From the NCBI RefSeq assembly GCF_018343545.2, contig NZ_JAGYPE020000012.1, positions 52,301 through 116,300 of the forward strand: 64,000 nt of DNA, given 5' to 3'. The position numbers and the translations under genes were made by a program. This stretch comes from Neobacillus citreus (lineage in GTDB: Bacteria > Bacillota > Bacilli > Bacillales > Cytobacillaceae). Under the pieces are notes generated by a model. That model was not told where the DNA came from. It saw nothing but the letters and a program-made list of their open reading frames with translations, and did no database searches. The stretch's first letter is position 1, and every line of letters starts with the position of its first letter. Shown piece after piece: positions 7,647-16,477 of this stretch.

Positions 7647-8090
7647 ATGATTAATCTTCCCAGCGGGGAATTTCTAGAATTAATGATAAAAGACTTGATT
7701 ATCCCGTCTGAGCGGGTCGCACATGTACAAATCGGAAATAGTGTGGAACATGCCTTATTGGTGTTAACGAAAAGCGGTTACACGGCTATTCCTGTTTTGG
7801 ACCCATCCTACAAGCTTCATGGTTTAATCAGTACACCCATTATAATGGATTCCATTTTAGGTCTTGAAAGAATTGAATTTGAAAAGCTTGAACAAAGACG
7901 GGTAGAAGAAGTAATGAAAAAGTCTATGCCTAGAGTCACAATATCCACCCCATTTAACAAATGTTTAGATTTGCTCGTTACCCAACCATTTCTTTGTGTT
8001 GAAACGGAAGATGGTTTTTTTGAGGGGATTTTGCCAAGAAGTACGGTATTAAATCAATTAAATTTGTTTATTAAGCGCGGTAATAGATAA
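7647..8090 (+). CDS. darB: CBS-domain c-di-AMP receptor DarB (CbpB, YkuL)
   Basis: Cytoplasmic protein of 147 residues with two CBS motifs (about 15-75 and 85-145), closely matching B. subtilis YkuL/DarB (conserved SGYTAIPVLDPSYKLHGLI and GLERIEFEKL). In B. subtilis, apo-DarB binds and activates the (p)ppGpp synthetase Rel and pyruvate carboxylase, and c-di-AMP releases it. A pycA gene and the c-di-AMP target ktrC are both in this window. The ATG at 7647 matches the homologue's N-terminus (MI.L); the GTG one codon earlier is possible. GAGGAG precedes it. A terminator follows. Confidence 0.92.
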   Translation: MINLPSGEFLELMIKDLIIPSERVAHVQIGNSVEHALLVLTKSGYTAIPVLDPSYKLHGLISTPIIMDSILGLERIEFEKLEQRRVEEVMKKSMPRVTISTPFNKCLDLLVTQPFLCVETEDGFFEGILPRSTVLNQLNLFIKRGNR

Positions 8091-8103
8091 CTTACGAAAA
8101 GCA

Positions 8104-8131
8104 GGGCCCCCTTTTTTGGGGGCTATTTTTT
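8104..8131 (+). terminator. terminator of darB
   Basis: GCCCCC-TTTTTT-GGGGGC hairpin followed by ATTTTTTG, between darB and ccpC. Confidence 0.85.
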
Positions 8132-8165
8132 GCAGGTGAAAAAGGAAAAAGGAGGGGAGAAAACA

Positions 8166-9044
8166 GTGTCATCATTGTCGGAATTCCAACTACTGTCTGT
8201 CTTGGCACAGGAAATGAATATGCGCAAAGCCTCGGAACGGCTGTTTGTTTCCCAGCCGGCCCTCTCACAGCGTCTGCAAACCATCGAGAAGGATTGGGGG
8301 ACTAAGCTTTTTATCCGCTCACAAAAAGGATTAGCGCTGACCCCTGCCGGTGAACATGTGATAGCCTTTGTAAACGAGGTCCTGAAAAAAGAGGAAAAGG
8401 TGCGGGAAACAATTTACTCCCTGCAAGAGGGCGTATCGGGTACTTTAAAAATTGCTGTAGCCTCCATTGTCGGACAAAACTGGCTGCCACAAGTTCTTAA
8501 GAAATTTATCGATAAATATCCCCAAGTAAAGCTTTCGCTAGTAACAGGCTGGAGCAGTGAGATTTTAAACTGTTTGTATGATGATCAGGTCCATGTTGGC
8601 ATTATTCGCGGTACACCTGATTGGAAAGGGGTTAAGGTACACCTGTTTCATGATCCGCTGTATTTGGTGGATAGAGAAATCACCAATCCAGATCAAGTCC
8701 TTGATACAGACCGCCCGTTTATCCAATTTAAGAGTGACTCTAATTATTACCAAGAGATACAGGATTGGTGGATGCGGAACTTTAAAACAACGCCGAAAAG
8801 GACCGTTATCGTTGACCAAATTGAAACCTGCAAACAAATGGCATTTAACGGAATTGGCTATGCGATCCTGCCTGGAATTACCTTAACGAAGGCAGAAAAA
8901 GATATTTGCAAAATTCCCCTTGTGAATGAAAAAAATGAACCTTTAAGCCGTGATACGTGGCTTCTTGGATATGAGTCGGCTTTTCAATTAAAACAAGTAC
9001 AAGCATTTGTAGAGTTGATTAAAGAATATGTTTCGGAATCTTAA
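8166..9044 (+). CDS. ccpC: LysR-type regulator CcpC
   Basis: LysR-family transcription factor of 292 residues, collinear with B. subtilis CcpC, which represses the TCA-branch genes citB and citZ and responds to citrate. An N-terminal winged helix-turn-helix (about 5-64; MRKASERLFVSQPALSQRL) is followed by a LysR substrate-binding domain (about 90-292), including the CcpC-like stretch DRPFIQFKSDS and the C-terminal RDTWLLGYE. The GTG at 8166, 7 nt after GGAGGGGAG, gives the right length; upstream in-frame codons run through the ribosome binding site. Its B. subtilis targets lie outside this window. Confidence 0.92.
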   Translation: MSSLSEFQLLSVLAQEMNMRKASERLFVSQPALSQRLQTIEKDWGTKLFIRSQKGLALTPAGEHVIAFVNEVLKKEEKVRETIYSLQEGVSGTLKIAVASIVGQNWLPQVLKKFIDKYPQVKLSLVTGWSSEILNCLYDDQVHVGIIRGTPDWKGVKVHLFHDPLYLVDREITNPDQVLDTDRPFIQFKSDSNYYQEIQDWWMRNFKTTPKRTVIVDQIETCKQMAFNGIGYAILPGITLTKAEKDICKIPLVNEKNEPLSRDTWLLGYESAFQLKQVQAFVELIKEYVSES

Positions 9045-9124
9045 ATAAAGCATATGTTTTTCTTGTTTTCAGCGCTTTTGTTTGCTAAAGTATTTTTTAG
9101 TACAAGTATAGGGGGATTTAGAAG

Positions 9125-9835
9125 ATGAAAATGATGGATGCGCATGAAATTATATCCTTTATCCAAAATAGCAAAAAATCAACACCAGTAAAGGTTTATG
9201 TAAAAGGCGAGCTTGAAGGCATTGACTTTGGTGCAAATGTAAAAGCATTCATTAATGGTAATACCGGGGTTGTCTTCGGTGAATGGTCTGAAATCAGCGC
9301 TGCTCTTGAGGCAAATCAGGCAAAAATTGAAGATTTTGTTGTTGAAAACGACCGTCGTAATTCAGCCATTCCTTTATTGGATATGAAGCATATTAATGCC
9401 CGGATTGAACCAGGTGCTTTTATTCGTGACCAAGTAGAGATTGGCGATAATGCGATTATCATGATGGGGGCCGTCATCAATATTGGGTCTGTAATTGGTG
9501 AAGGAACGATGATTGACATGAACGCAGTTCTTGGCGGCAGGGCTACAGTTGGTAAGAAGTGTCATATTGGTGCAGGTGCGGTATTGGCTGGAGTGGTTGA
9601 GCCGCCATCAGCAAAACCGGTTATTATTGAAGATGATGTTTTAATTGGCGCTAACGCCGTAGTTCTTGAAGGAGTAACAGTTGGAAAAGGCTCGGTTGTC
9701 GCTGCCGGAGCAATCGTTACCCAAGACGTTCCTCCAAATACAGTGGTTGCAGGAACTCCGGCAAGAAAAATTAAAGATATTGACGAGCAAACAAAATCCA
9801 AAACAGAGATTTTAGACGCACTTCGTCAATTATAA
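9125..9835 (+). CDS. dapH: tetrahydrodipicolinate N-acetyltransferase DapH
   Basis: Acetyl-CoA-dependent N-acetylation of tetrahydrodipicolinate in the acetylase branch of diaminopimelate and lysine synthesis (feeds peptidoglycan and dipicolinate). 236 residues: N-terminal domain to about 90, then a left-handed beta-helix of hexapeptide repeats (about 90-205; e.g. [20 protein letters not shown]), ending in the KSKTEI/LRQL tail typical of DapH. GGGGGG precedes the ATG. It is followed by dapL, the next enzyme of the pathway, with a hairpin between them. Confidence 0.96.
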   Translation: MKMMDAHEIISFIQNSKKSTPVKVYVKGELEGIDFGANVKAFINGNTGVVFGEWSEISAALEANQAKIEDFVVENDRRNSAIPLLDMKHINARIEPGAFIRDQVEIGDNAIIMMGAVINIGSVIGEGTMIDMNAVLGGRATVGKKCHIGAGAVLAGVVEPPSAKPVIIEDDVLIGANAVVLEGVTVGKGSVVAAGAIVTQDVPPNTVVAGTPARKIKDIDEQTKSKTEILDALRQL

Positions 9836-9845
9836 TTAAGACAAA

Positions 9846-9872
9846 AAAGCGTGGAATTGTTCCACGCTTTCT
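9846..9872 (+). terminator. hairpin between dapH and dapL
   Basis: AGCGTGGAA-TTG-TTCCACGCT perfect 9-bp stem at 9848-9868 followed by only a short T run, so probably a partial terminator that lets some dapL expression through. Confidence 0.65.
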
Positions 9873-9893
9873 GCATAGATTGGAGTGGTAATC

Positions 9894-11018
9894 ATGAATC
9901 CGTTTGTTAAAATCCGCCGTGATCTTCATCAAATTCCTGAACTCGGGTTTCAAGAATATAAAACTCAGGCCTATTTATTAGCTTACATACATTCATTACC
10001 CCAAGAGCGGGTTGCCATAAAAAAATGGAAAACTGGCCTCTTTGTCAAGGTTTCAGGGTTGAACTCGAAAAAAACAATTGGTTATAGGACCGACATTGAT
10101 GGTCTTCCCATTACAGAGGAAACGGGTCTTCCATTTTCTTCACAGCACAGCGAGCAAATGCATGCCTGTGGGCATGATTTTCACATGAGCATTGCACTTG
10201 GAGTGCTGACCTTTTTTGTAGAAAACCCAATTGATGACGATTTATTATTTATTTTTCAGCCTGCTGAGGAAGGTCCAGGCGGTGCCGAACCGATGTTAAG
10301 GACAGAGGAAATGCGAGAATGGATGCCAGATATGATTCTTGCACTTCATATTGCACCCGAGTATCCAGTCGGAACCATCGCTGTGAAAGAAGGATTATTG
10401 TTTGCAAATACATCTGAACTGTTTATTGATTTGAAGGGAAAGGGAGGTCATGCCGCCTATCCGCATCAAACCAATGATATGGTCATTGCTGCTTGCCAGC
10501 TTGTTAATCAGCTGCAAACCATTGTTTCTCGAAATGTTAACCCATTAGATAGTGCCGTGATCACGATTGGAAAAATCACCGGAGGAACTGTTCAAAACAT
10601 TATTGCCGAGAAAGCAAGGCTAGAGGGGACAATCCGAACATTGTCACCGGAATCGATGAAAAAGGTCAAGCATCGGATTGAAGCGATTGTAAAAGGAATT
10701 GAAGCCGGTTTTGAATGTGAGGCAGTAATTGACTACGGATCTATGTACCATCAGGTGTATAATAGCGAGGAATTGACCAGGGAATTTATAAATTTTATAA
10801 AAGAAGCTGATGCGGTTCAATTCGTAGAATGTAAAGAAGCTATGACAGGGGAAGATTTTGGCTACATGCTGAAAGAAATTCCTGGATTTATGTTTTGGCT
10901 CGGTGTCGATTCCCCCTACGGACTGCATCATGCCAAATTAACACCAAGTGAAGAGGCAATCGATGTTGCGGTAAGGGTGATCACAAAATATATTGCCTTA
11001 AAAGGTAATCAATCATAA
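9894..11018 (+). CDS. dapL: N-acetyldiaminopimelate deacetylase DapL
   Basis: M20-family metal-dependent amidohydrolase of 374 residues that removes acetate from N-acetyl-LL-diaminopimelate (B. subtilis YkuR/DapL). Metal motifs: HACGHDFHM (about 93-101), PAEEGPGG (about 126-133), ALHIAPE and [12 protein letters not shown] (about 310-325). A lid/dimerisation domain occupies about 175-285 ([10 protein letters not shown]). The ATG at 9894 follows GGAGTGG; an in-frame GTG three codons earlier overlaps the box. It completes the dapH-dapL pair. Confidence 0.94.
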   Translation: MNPFVKIRRDLHQIPELGFQEYKTQAYLLAYIHSLPQERVAIKKWKTGLFVKVSGLNSKKTIGYRTDIDGLPITEETGLPFSSQHSEQMHACGHDFHMSIALGVLTFFVENPIDDDLLFIFQPAEEGPGGAEPMLRTEEMREWMPDMILALHIAPEYPVGTIAVKEGLLFANTSELFIDLKGKGGHAAYPHQTNDMVIAACQLVNQLQTIVSRNVNPLDSAVITIGKITGGTVQNIIAEKARLEGTIRTLSPESMKKVKHRIEAIVKGIEAGFECEAVIDYGSMYHQVYNSEELTREFINFIKEADAVQFVECKEAMTGEDFGYMLKEIPGFMFWLGVDSPYGLHHAKLTPSEEAIDVAVRVITKYIALKGNQS

Positions 11019-11032
11019 AGCATGCTTTAGCT

Positions 11033-11060
11033 AGACCTAACCTTCGTGTTAGGTCTATTT
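11033..11060 (+). terminator. terminator downstream of dapL
   Basis: AGACCTAAC-CTTCGT-GTTAGGTCT stem of 9 bp followed by ATTT. The T run is weak, so leaky termination into ykuV is possible. Confidence 0.65.
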
Positions 11061-11077
11061 CATAGGAGGGAAAAGAG

Positions 11078-11533
11078 ATGAAGCTAAGGGAGGAAATGCC
11101 CGAGTTAGAGGGGGCGGCTGAGTGGCTAAATGGTCAGGTAACCAAGGATGAGTTAGTTGGTGAAAAGCCGACCTTATTTCATTTTTGGTCCATCAGCTGT
11201 CATCTTTGTAAAGAAGCTATGCCGCAGATTAATCAATTTCGCGACCAATACAAGGACAAATTGAATGTTGTCTCAATTCATATGCCAAGGTCAGAGAATG
11301 ATTTAAATATTAAAGATATCAAACAGGCTGCGGCTGAACATGGCATCACCCAGCCGACTTTTGTCGACAGCGAACATAAATTGACAGCTGCCTTTGAAAA
11401 TAAATATGTTCCTGCCTACTATGTGTTTGACAAAGAAGGCAGGCTCCGCCATTTCCAAGCCGGAGGCAGCGGCCTAAAAATGCTCGAAAAACGAATTAAC
11501 CGGGTGTTGAGTGAATTAGAGAAAACAGAATAA
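11078..11533 (+). CDS. ykuV: thioredoxin-like protein YkuV
   Basis: Thiol-disulfide oxidoreductase of 151 residues, matching B. subtilis YkuV along its length. The active-site motif WSISCHLCKEAMP gives CHLC near residues 40-43, and cis-Pro lies in KYVPAYYVFD. There is no signal peptide or membrane anchor, so it acts in the cytosol, probably as a reductase. AGGAGG precedes the ATG. It stands between dapL and a lipoprotein gene on the same strand. Confidence 0.93.
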   Translation: MKLREEMPELEGAAEWLNGQVTKDELVGEKPTLFHFWSISCHLCKEAMPQINQFRDQYKDKLNVVSIHMPRSENDLNIKDIKQAAAEHGITQPTFVDSEHKLTAAFENKYVPAYYVFDKEGRLRHFQAGGSGLKMLEKRINRVLSELEKTE

Positions 11534-11663
11534 ATCTTGTGACTCTGTTTTAATCACGCACCGTATTTTATTTTTTATCAGAAGGAAAAGATGTAACCAT
11601 CCCCTTATAAAATCGTCAGTGTATAAAATGGACAATTTTATAAAAAAAGGGGTGTCTTAAGAT

Positions 11664-12581
11664 ATGAAAAAGGTAATACAACTTTTCATCATTTTTATTA
11701 TGACATTGATGGTTATACTGACAGGCTGCAGCTCGAACAATAGCAAAAGTGAAAGTGGAAAAATGAATGTGGAAAACATAGCACAAATGGATTCTGCAGG
11801 TTCGGGCAGTGCTGAGAAACCCTCTTTATCTGCTAGTGACAAATCAACCGCAAATAAGGCTGCTGAAACGGTAAGCATAGAGGTTCAAAGTAAAATGGTC
11901 ATCTATCAGGCAGACTTAGAACTCCGTGTAAAGAAATTTGACCGGACTGTCCGGACTTTTGAAGAAAAAGCAGCCCAATATGGCGGCTATATCGCTGAGT
12001 CCAATGTCGCAAGAGCCGGAAAAGAACAAATCAGCGGACATATGATGATAAGAATCCCGCAAAAACATTTCCAGGACTTTTTGCACGATGCAGAGGGGCA
12101 AGCAGTTGAAGTGCTCCAGCGGAATATTACCGGTCAGGATGTAACCGAGGAATATGTCGACCTTGAGTCAAGGTTAAAATCCAAACGGGTCGTGGAGGAA
12201 CGTCTTCTTTCCTTTATGAATGGGGCAGTTAAGACAGAAGACCTTTTAAAAATCTCTGCAGATTTAGCGGCTGTTCAAGAGGAAATCGAAACTATACAAG
12301 GGAAAATGAAATATCTCGAAAATCAAACATCTTTCTCAACGGTAAATATTACTCTCTATGAAAATAAAATTGTTGTTCCTGATATTGAAAAGGACAAACT
12401 AAATACTTGGGAAAAAACAAAAAAACAGTTTATGAAGAGTACCAATTTGTTGTTATCCTTCTTTTCAGGGTTGGTCGTTTTTATATTTGGCAATATGCCG
12501 ATAATAATACTATTTATCATATTAGCAGCAGTGGGCATAGTTATTTATAAAAAAAGAAAGCAGCAGAGAAACCGTGATTAA
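11664..12581 (+). CDS. DUF4349 lipoprotein
   Basis: Predicted lipoprotein of 305 residues: signal peptide with lipobox LTGC (Cys near 22), a Ser/Lys/Ala-rich linker to about 75, a DUF4349-type domain with a central coiled coil (about 75-265; IYQADLELRVKKFDRTVRTF and DLESRLKSKRVVEERLL), and a C-terminal membrane helix (about 268-293) ending in basic residues. It is thus anchored by lipid and by helix to the outer face of the membrane. The function of the family is unknown. GGGG precedes the ATG. Confidence 0.85.
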   Translation: MKKVIQLFIIFIMTLMVILTGCSSNNSKSESGKMNVENIAQMDSAGSGSAEKPSLSASDKSTANKAAETVSIEVQSKMVIYQADLELRVKKFDRTVRTFEEKAAQYGGYIAESNVARAGKEQISGHMMIRIPQKHFQDFLHDAEGQAVEVLQRNITGQDVTEEYVDLESRLKSKRVVEERLLSFMNGAVKTEDLLKISADLAAVQEEIETIQGKMKYLENQTSFSTVNITLYENKIVVPDIEKDKLNTWEKTKKQFMKSTNLLLSFFSGLVVFIFGNMPIIILFIILAAVGIVIYKKRKQQRNRD

Positions 12582-12668
12582 ATCGCTGAAATTTCGCTCT
12601 ATATAAAAATTATGATGGATGTTAAAATAATACCAGTTATCTAATTGAATTTCCTGGGGGAATTGTTT

Positions 12669-13328
12669 GTGAAGAAAAGTTTTGCTGTCATTGGTCTTGG
12701 CCGATTTGGCGGCAGTATCTGCCGGACCTTAACAGATGAGGGAATGGAAGTATTGGCAATTGACGTAAACGAGGAACGGGTCAATGAATTTTCGATGATT
12801 GCATCACATGCGGTAGTCGGCGACTCAACCGATGAAACAGTCTTAAAAAGTTTAGGGATTCGTAATTTTGACCATGTCATTGTCGCCATTGGCGATGATA
12901 TTCAATCAAGTATTTTAACCACACTAATTCTAAAAGAATTAGGAGTGAGCCGCGTAACCGCAAAGGCGCAGAATGATTATCACGAAAAGGTTTTAAGAAA
13001 AATCGGCGCAGACCATGTTGTTCATCCTGAACGGGATATGGGGCGGAGAATCGCCCATAATATGACCTCCAGTAATGTTGTTGATTATCTTGAGTTATCG
13101 GATGAACATAGTATCGTTGAAATCGTCGCAAACGGTAAAATTGGCGGCCACACCATTATGGATCTTGATATCCGGAAAAAATACGGTTTGAATATTGTGG
13201 CCATCAAAAGAGGGGAGGATATCATTGTTTCTCCTCATGCAGGCGAAATGATCAATGTCAATGACGTACTGATCGTGATTGGCACCGACAATGATATAGA
13301 CCGGTTTGAACATAAAGTGATGGAATAA
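12669..13328 (+). CDS. ktrC: potassium channel regulatory subunit KtrC
   Basis: Cytosolic gating ring subunit for a Ktr potassium channel, 219 residues. RCK_N domain (about 1-135) with the nucleotide-binding glycine motif VIGLGRFGGSI, and an RCK_C domain (about 140-219), the site where B. subtilis KtrC binds c-di-AMP. It closely matches KtrC in length. A membrane partner (KtrB/KtrD) is not in the window. The GTG at 12669 follows CTGGGGGA; upstream codons of the frame run through the box. The stop codon is the edge of a dispersed repeat. Confidence 0.92.
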   Translation: MKKSFAVIGLGRFGGSICRTLTDEGMEVLAIDVNEERVNEFSMIASHAVVGDSTDETVLKSLGIRNFDHVIVAIGDDIQSSILTTLILKELGVSRVTAKAQNDYHEKVLRKIGADHVVHPERDMGRRIAHNMTSSNVVDYLELSDEHSIVEIVANGKIGGHTIMDLDIRKKYGLNIVAIKRGEDIIVSPHAGEMINVNDVLIVIGTDNDIDRFEHKVME

Positions 13329-13397
13329 ATGAAAACTCGTCGATTGGCGAGTCCGTTAGGACGAAGACAGAGACGTAGTTTAATTTCTTATTAGCTA
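13326..13397 (-). repeat. dispersed repeat R, copy 1 (at the ktrC stop codon)
   Basis: About 72 bp that match, in reverse complement, the copy at 30364-30442 and part of 63912-64000: TTAGCTAATAAGAAA, AACTACG, CGTCCTAACGGACTCGCC and CGAGTTTTCATTTA. It contains two nested small hairpins (GTCC/GGAC and ACTCG/CGAGT). Its first bases include the TAA of ktrC (TAAATGAAAACTCG). Confidence 0.8.
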
Positions 13398-13430
13398 AAA
13401 AAAGGAACCGCCTAGCGGTTCCTTTTTTTA
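13397..13430. terminator. bidirectional terminator between ktrC and rnjA
   Basis: AAAGGAACCGC-CTA-GCGGTTCCTTT with A runs before and T runs after, usable by both convergent genes. Confidence 0.88.
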
Positions 13431-15095
13431 TACTTCCATAATAATTGGTAAAATCATTGGTCTTCTCTTTGTTTTTTCATATAGGAATGGAGCGAGTGTA
13501 TCGGTAATTTCGTTTTTAATTTCTGACCATTGGCTTGTTTTCCGCTCCATTATCTTGTTAAGATGCTTGGTAATTAAATTTTGTGCATCATTGATTAGGT
13601 CCCCTGACTCACGCATATAAACAAATCCACGTGAAATTAAATCTGGACCGGAAGCAATTTTAAATTCCTTCATGTTGATGCTGACAACAACAACTACTAA
13701 GCCCTCTTCAGATAAAATTCTTCTGTCTCTTAAAACGATATTGCCAATATCGCCCACACCGCTTCCATCAATATATACATTTCCTGATGGAATCTTTCCG
13801 GCAACTTGAGCTGTATTTTCTGATAATGCAAGGACTTCGCCATTGTCCATAATGAAGCAATTTTCTTCTTGCACGCCGCAATCGACGGCAAGTTTAGCAT
13901 GCATTCTTTGCATCCTATATTCGCCATGAATAGGCATAAAGAATTTCGGCTTGATTAATCGGAGCATTAACTTTTGTTCTTCTTGTCCGCCATGACCGGA
14001 TGTGTGAATATTACTTAATTTACCGTGGATTACCTCGGCACCCGCTCTAAACAAACTATTGATTGTTCTTGAGACACTAATAGTGTTTCCAGGAATAGGA
14101 GATGAGGAAAAGACCACAGTATCTCCAGGAATAATTTGAATTTGTCTATGTGTACCGTTAGCGATTCTAGATAACGCAGCCATTGGCTCCCCTTGGCTTC
14201 CTGTGCAAAGGATGGTTACTTTATCAGCCGGCAGGCGATTAATCTGACCAGCATCAACGAAGGTATCTTTCGGTGCCCTAATATAGCCTAAATCAAGACC
14301 GATATTAATCGCTGCTTCCATGCTCCGTCCAAATACAGCAACTTTGCGGCCGTAGGTAACGGCTGCTTCTGTTACCTGCTGAAGTCTATGAATATTGGAA
14401 GCAAAAGTAGCAAAAATGATTCGTCCGTCTACCTTGCGGAAAATATCATCGATGCTTTCACCAACCCGACGTTCCGACATAGTGAAATCAGGAATTTCAC
14501 TATTGGTACTATCAGATAATAAACAAAGCACGCCTTCTTTGCCGATTTCCGCCATTTTTGTTAAATTTGCTGGTTCTCCGACCGGTGTGAAGTCAAATTT
14601 AAAATCACCTGTGTGGACGATCTGGCCAGGAGGCGTTTTTACGACAATGCCATAGGAGTCTGGGATACTATGGGTTGTCCGGAAAAAGGTAACCGATGTT
14701 TTCCGGAACTTAATCACATCATCTTCTTTAATTTCGATTAATTTAGCATTCCGCAGTAGACCATGCTCTTCCAGCTTATTTTTAATTAACCCAAGCGCCA
14801 GCTTCCCTCCATAAATCGGAATATTGACTTCGCGCAATAAATAAGGAATGCCACCTATGTGGTCTTCATGGCCGTGGGTGACGAATAAGCCCTTAATTTT
14901 ATCTTCATTTTTAACTAAATAACTGTAATCAGGAATGACGTAATCTATTCCTAATAATTCATCCTCGGGAAATTTAATTCCAGCATCAATTAAGATAATT
15001 TCATCTTGGAATTGTACCCCGTACGTGTTTTTGCCTATTTCACCCAATCCCCCCAGGGCAAAAACAGCTGCTTGATCGTTTTTTACAAATTTCAT
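13428..15095 (-). CDS. rnjA: ribonuclease J1
   Basis: Metallo-beta-lactamase/beta-CASP 5'-3' exonuclease and endonuclease of 555 residues, central to mRNA decay and rRNA processing in Firmicutes. Metal motif [10 protein letters not shown] (about 73-82), DSTNSE, beta-CASP core (about 215-345) and SGHGGQEEQ; the C-terminal domain ends IMEV. It is translated from an ATG after GGAG, 6 bp downstream of rpoY, an arrangement conserved in Bacillaceae. In B. subtilis RNase J1 interacts with GapA in a way promoted by SR1P, whose gene is also in this window. Confidence 0.97.
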   Translation of the reverse strand: MKFVKNDQAAVFALGGLGEIGKNTYGVQFQDEIILIDAGIKFPEDELLGIDYVIPDYSYLVKNEDKIKGLFVTHGHEDHIGGIPYLLREVNIPIYGGKLALGLIKNKLEEHGLLRNAKLIEIKEDDVIKFRKTSVTFFRTTHSIPDSYGIVVKTPPGQIVHTGDFKFDFTPVGEPANLTKMAEIGKEGVLCLLSDSTNSEIPDFTMSERRVGESIDDIFRKVDGRIIFATFASNIHRLQQVTEAAVTYGRKVAVFGRSMEAAINIGLDLGYIRAPKDTFVDAGQINRLPADKVTILCTGSQGEPMAALSRIANGTHRQIQIIPGDTVVFSSSPIPGNTISVSRTINSLFRAGAEVIHGKLSNIHTSGHGGQEEQKLMLRLIKPKFFMPIHGEYRMQRMHAKLAVDCGVQEENCFIMDNGEVLALSENTAQVAGKIPSGNVYIDGSGVGDIGNIVLRDRRILSEEGLVVVVVSINMKEFKIASGPDLISRGFVYMRESGDLINDAQNLITKHLNKIMERKTSQWSEIKNEITDTLAPFLYEKTKRRPMILPIIMEV

Positions 15096-15101
15096 AAATT
15101 A

Positions 15102-15311
15102 TCAAATCTCCAATACTTTAAAGTTTTCGTTTTGCTGCTCATATTCTAAATAGGCTCCTTGTACCTCTTGAACATATTCCACATTAAATTTCCGTTCCGC
15201 AATTTTAGAAAGAACATCCCGTTTTGATTCACCTTCAACGAAAATGGTTTTTGTATTTTCTCTAACTGGGACTTCGTTAATGCTTTCTTGAAAATAGACC
15301 TTAAATAACAT
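15102..15311 (-). CDS. rpoY: RNA polymerase epsilon subunit RpoY
   Basis: Small acidic protein of 69 residues (MLFKVYFQESINEVPVRE...), the epsilon subunit of Firmicutes RNA polymerase (YkzG, DUF1447 family). TAAGGAG precedes the ATG. It forms an operon with rnjA, six bases upstream of it. Confidence 0.95.
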   Translation of the reverse strand: MLFKVYFQESINEVPVRENTKTIFVEGESKRDVLSKIAERKFNVEYVQEVQGAYLEYEQQNENFKVLEI

Positions 15312-15447
15312 TATTCTCGCTCCTTAATTCATCATGACTTTTTCTATTATATAAAACATTTTCATCTTTTTCATTATTTTCAGTGGAAAACTTAGTTTCA
15401 TTATGAAATGTATGTAAAAATGCATGTTTTAATAATTTACAATAACG

Positions 15448-15478
15448 AAGGAGCCCTTCGCAACTTTGAAGGGCTCGA
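15448..15478. terminator. hairpin downstream of the basic small ORF
   Basis: GAGCCCTTC-GCAACTTT-GAAGGGCTC perfect 9-bp stem at 15451-15476. T runs are short on both sides, so its strength is uncertain. It lies just past the stop of the minus-strand ORF 15484-15555. Confidence 0.65.
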
Positions 15479-15483
15479 AAAGT

Positions 15484-15555
15484 TTAGGCAATCGATTTTT
15501 TTCTGAGTAATTCTTTCCACTGTTTTAAAAGCTTCTTCCTAAGCTTCTTTAACAT
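15484..15555 (-). CDS. 23-residue basic amphipathic peptide
   Basis: Short ORF starting MLKKLRKKLLKQWKELL and ending RKKSIA. ATG at 15555 is preceded by AAGGAG with normal spacing, and a hairpin follows the stop. Ten of 23 residues are Lys or Arg, with Leu/Trp spaced for an amphipathic helix with one hydrophobic face. I do not recognise a family. It lies between rpoY and def on the same strand. Alternatives are a chance ORF, a small regulator or a membrane-active peptide; ribosome binding site, codon pattern and terminator favour a real gene. Confidence 0.5.
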   Translation of the reverse strand: MLKKLRKKLLKQWKELLRKKSIA

Positions 15556-15718
15556 AGTGGATCATCTCCTTACTTCTTATTTTAAACAATCCTTGTCCAA
15601 TGTAAAGGTGGTGATGGCAGATAATTGAAATTTTTTGAAAGAGCCTTTTTTTACTATTATTATATGGTTAAATGGCTGAATTTTTCATGGATAAACATGG
15701 AATAAGGGGGAAGCAAAC

Positions 15719-15748
15719 ATAAAAAAAAGGCTGTTCTTAAAACAGCCT
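15719..15748 (-). terminator. terminator of def
   Basis: GGCTGTT-CTTAA-AACAGCC hairpin; on the minus strand it is followed by eight T, directly after the def stop codon. Confidence 0.85.
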
Positions 15749-15750
15749 CA

Positions 15751-16305
15751 TTATCGTTCAATTGCGCTAGCCCCTTCAATTGGCTTTAAAGGGTCCTTTT
15801 TATCAATATGATCATAAAACATAATGCCATTTAAATGGTCGATTTCATGTTGAAAACAAATAGCAGGCAGACCTTTTAAGCGGATTTTAATTTCCTCGCC
15901 AGTTAGACTTGTTCCTTTTACAGTGACACGGGCATACCGCGGCACAAAGCCCGGAATCGATTCATCAACCGATAGACAGCCTTCGCCTGTTTGTAAATAG
16001 GCTTTTTCAACAGAATGACTGATGATTTTGGGGTTAAATAGAGCATAACTGATAAGCTGTCCCTTGTCATCTGTGCAGTGAACAGCAATCATCCGTTTGG
16101 ATACATTTATTTGCGGTGCTGCAAGTCCTATCCCAGGCCGCAGACCATATTTTTGCGTTATTTCAGGGTCCTGGCTGTTGATAACATATTCTAACAGACT
16201 CGCAAGAATCTGTTTATCCTCATCACTTGGCGGCATGGAAACCTCTGCTGCTGCCATCCTTAAAGTGGGATGTCCATCACGAATGATATCATCCATCGTT
16301 AACAT
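15751..16305 (-). CDS. def: peptide deformylase
   Basis: Removes the N-formyl group from nascent proteins; 184 residues, corresponding to B. subtilis DefB/YkrB. All three family motifs are intact: GIGLAAPQ (about 59-66), EGCLSVDE (about 109-116) and QHEIDHLNG (about 152-160), supplying the Cys and two His metal ligands and the catalytic Glu. AGGAGTG precedes the ATG. Monocistronic with its own terminator. Confidence 0.96.
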   Translation of the reverse strand: MLTMDDIIRDGHPTLRMAAAEVSMPPSDEDKQILASLLEYVINSQDPEITQKYGLRPGIGLAAPQINVSKRMIAVHCTDDKGQLISYALFNPKIISHSVEKAYLQTGEGCLSVDESIPGFVPRYARVTVKGTSLTGEEIKIRLKGLPAICFQHEIDHLNGIMFYDHIDKKDPLKPIEGASAIER

Positions 16306-16477
16306 AAACCTTCACTCCTATGTTCGAATAAAATCATATGTACTCATTAGTCTATCAAACATTTTGGGATTTGTTAACGGTGATGGTTCTTTCCTTCTCG
16401 ACAAAAGGGTATGTTGTCAAATAAACAAAGTAAAGATATAGTAGAGGGTGATAAGAAGGAAAGTAAGGTGCTTTAAG

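Noticed and set aside
13326..13397. Repeat R considered as a ktrC-specific riboswitch or attenuator
   Set aside because: It lies after the stop codon and recurs at unrelated genes, so it is a dispersed element rather than a cis-regulator of ktrC.
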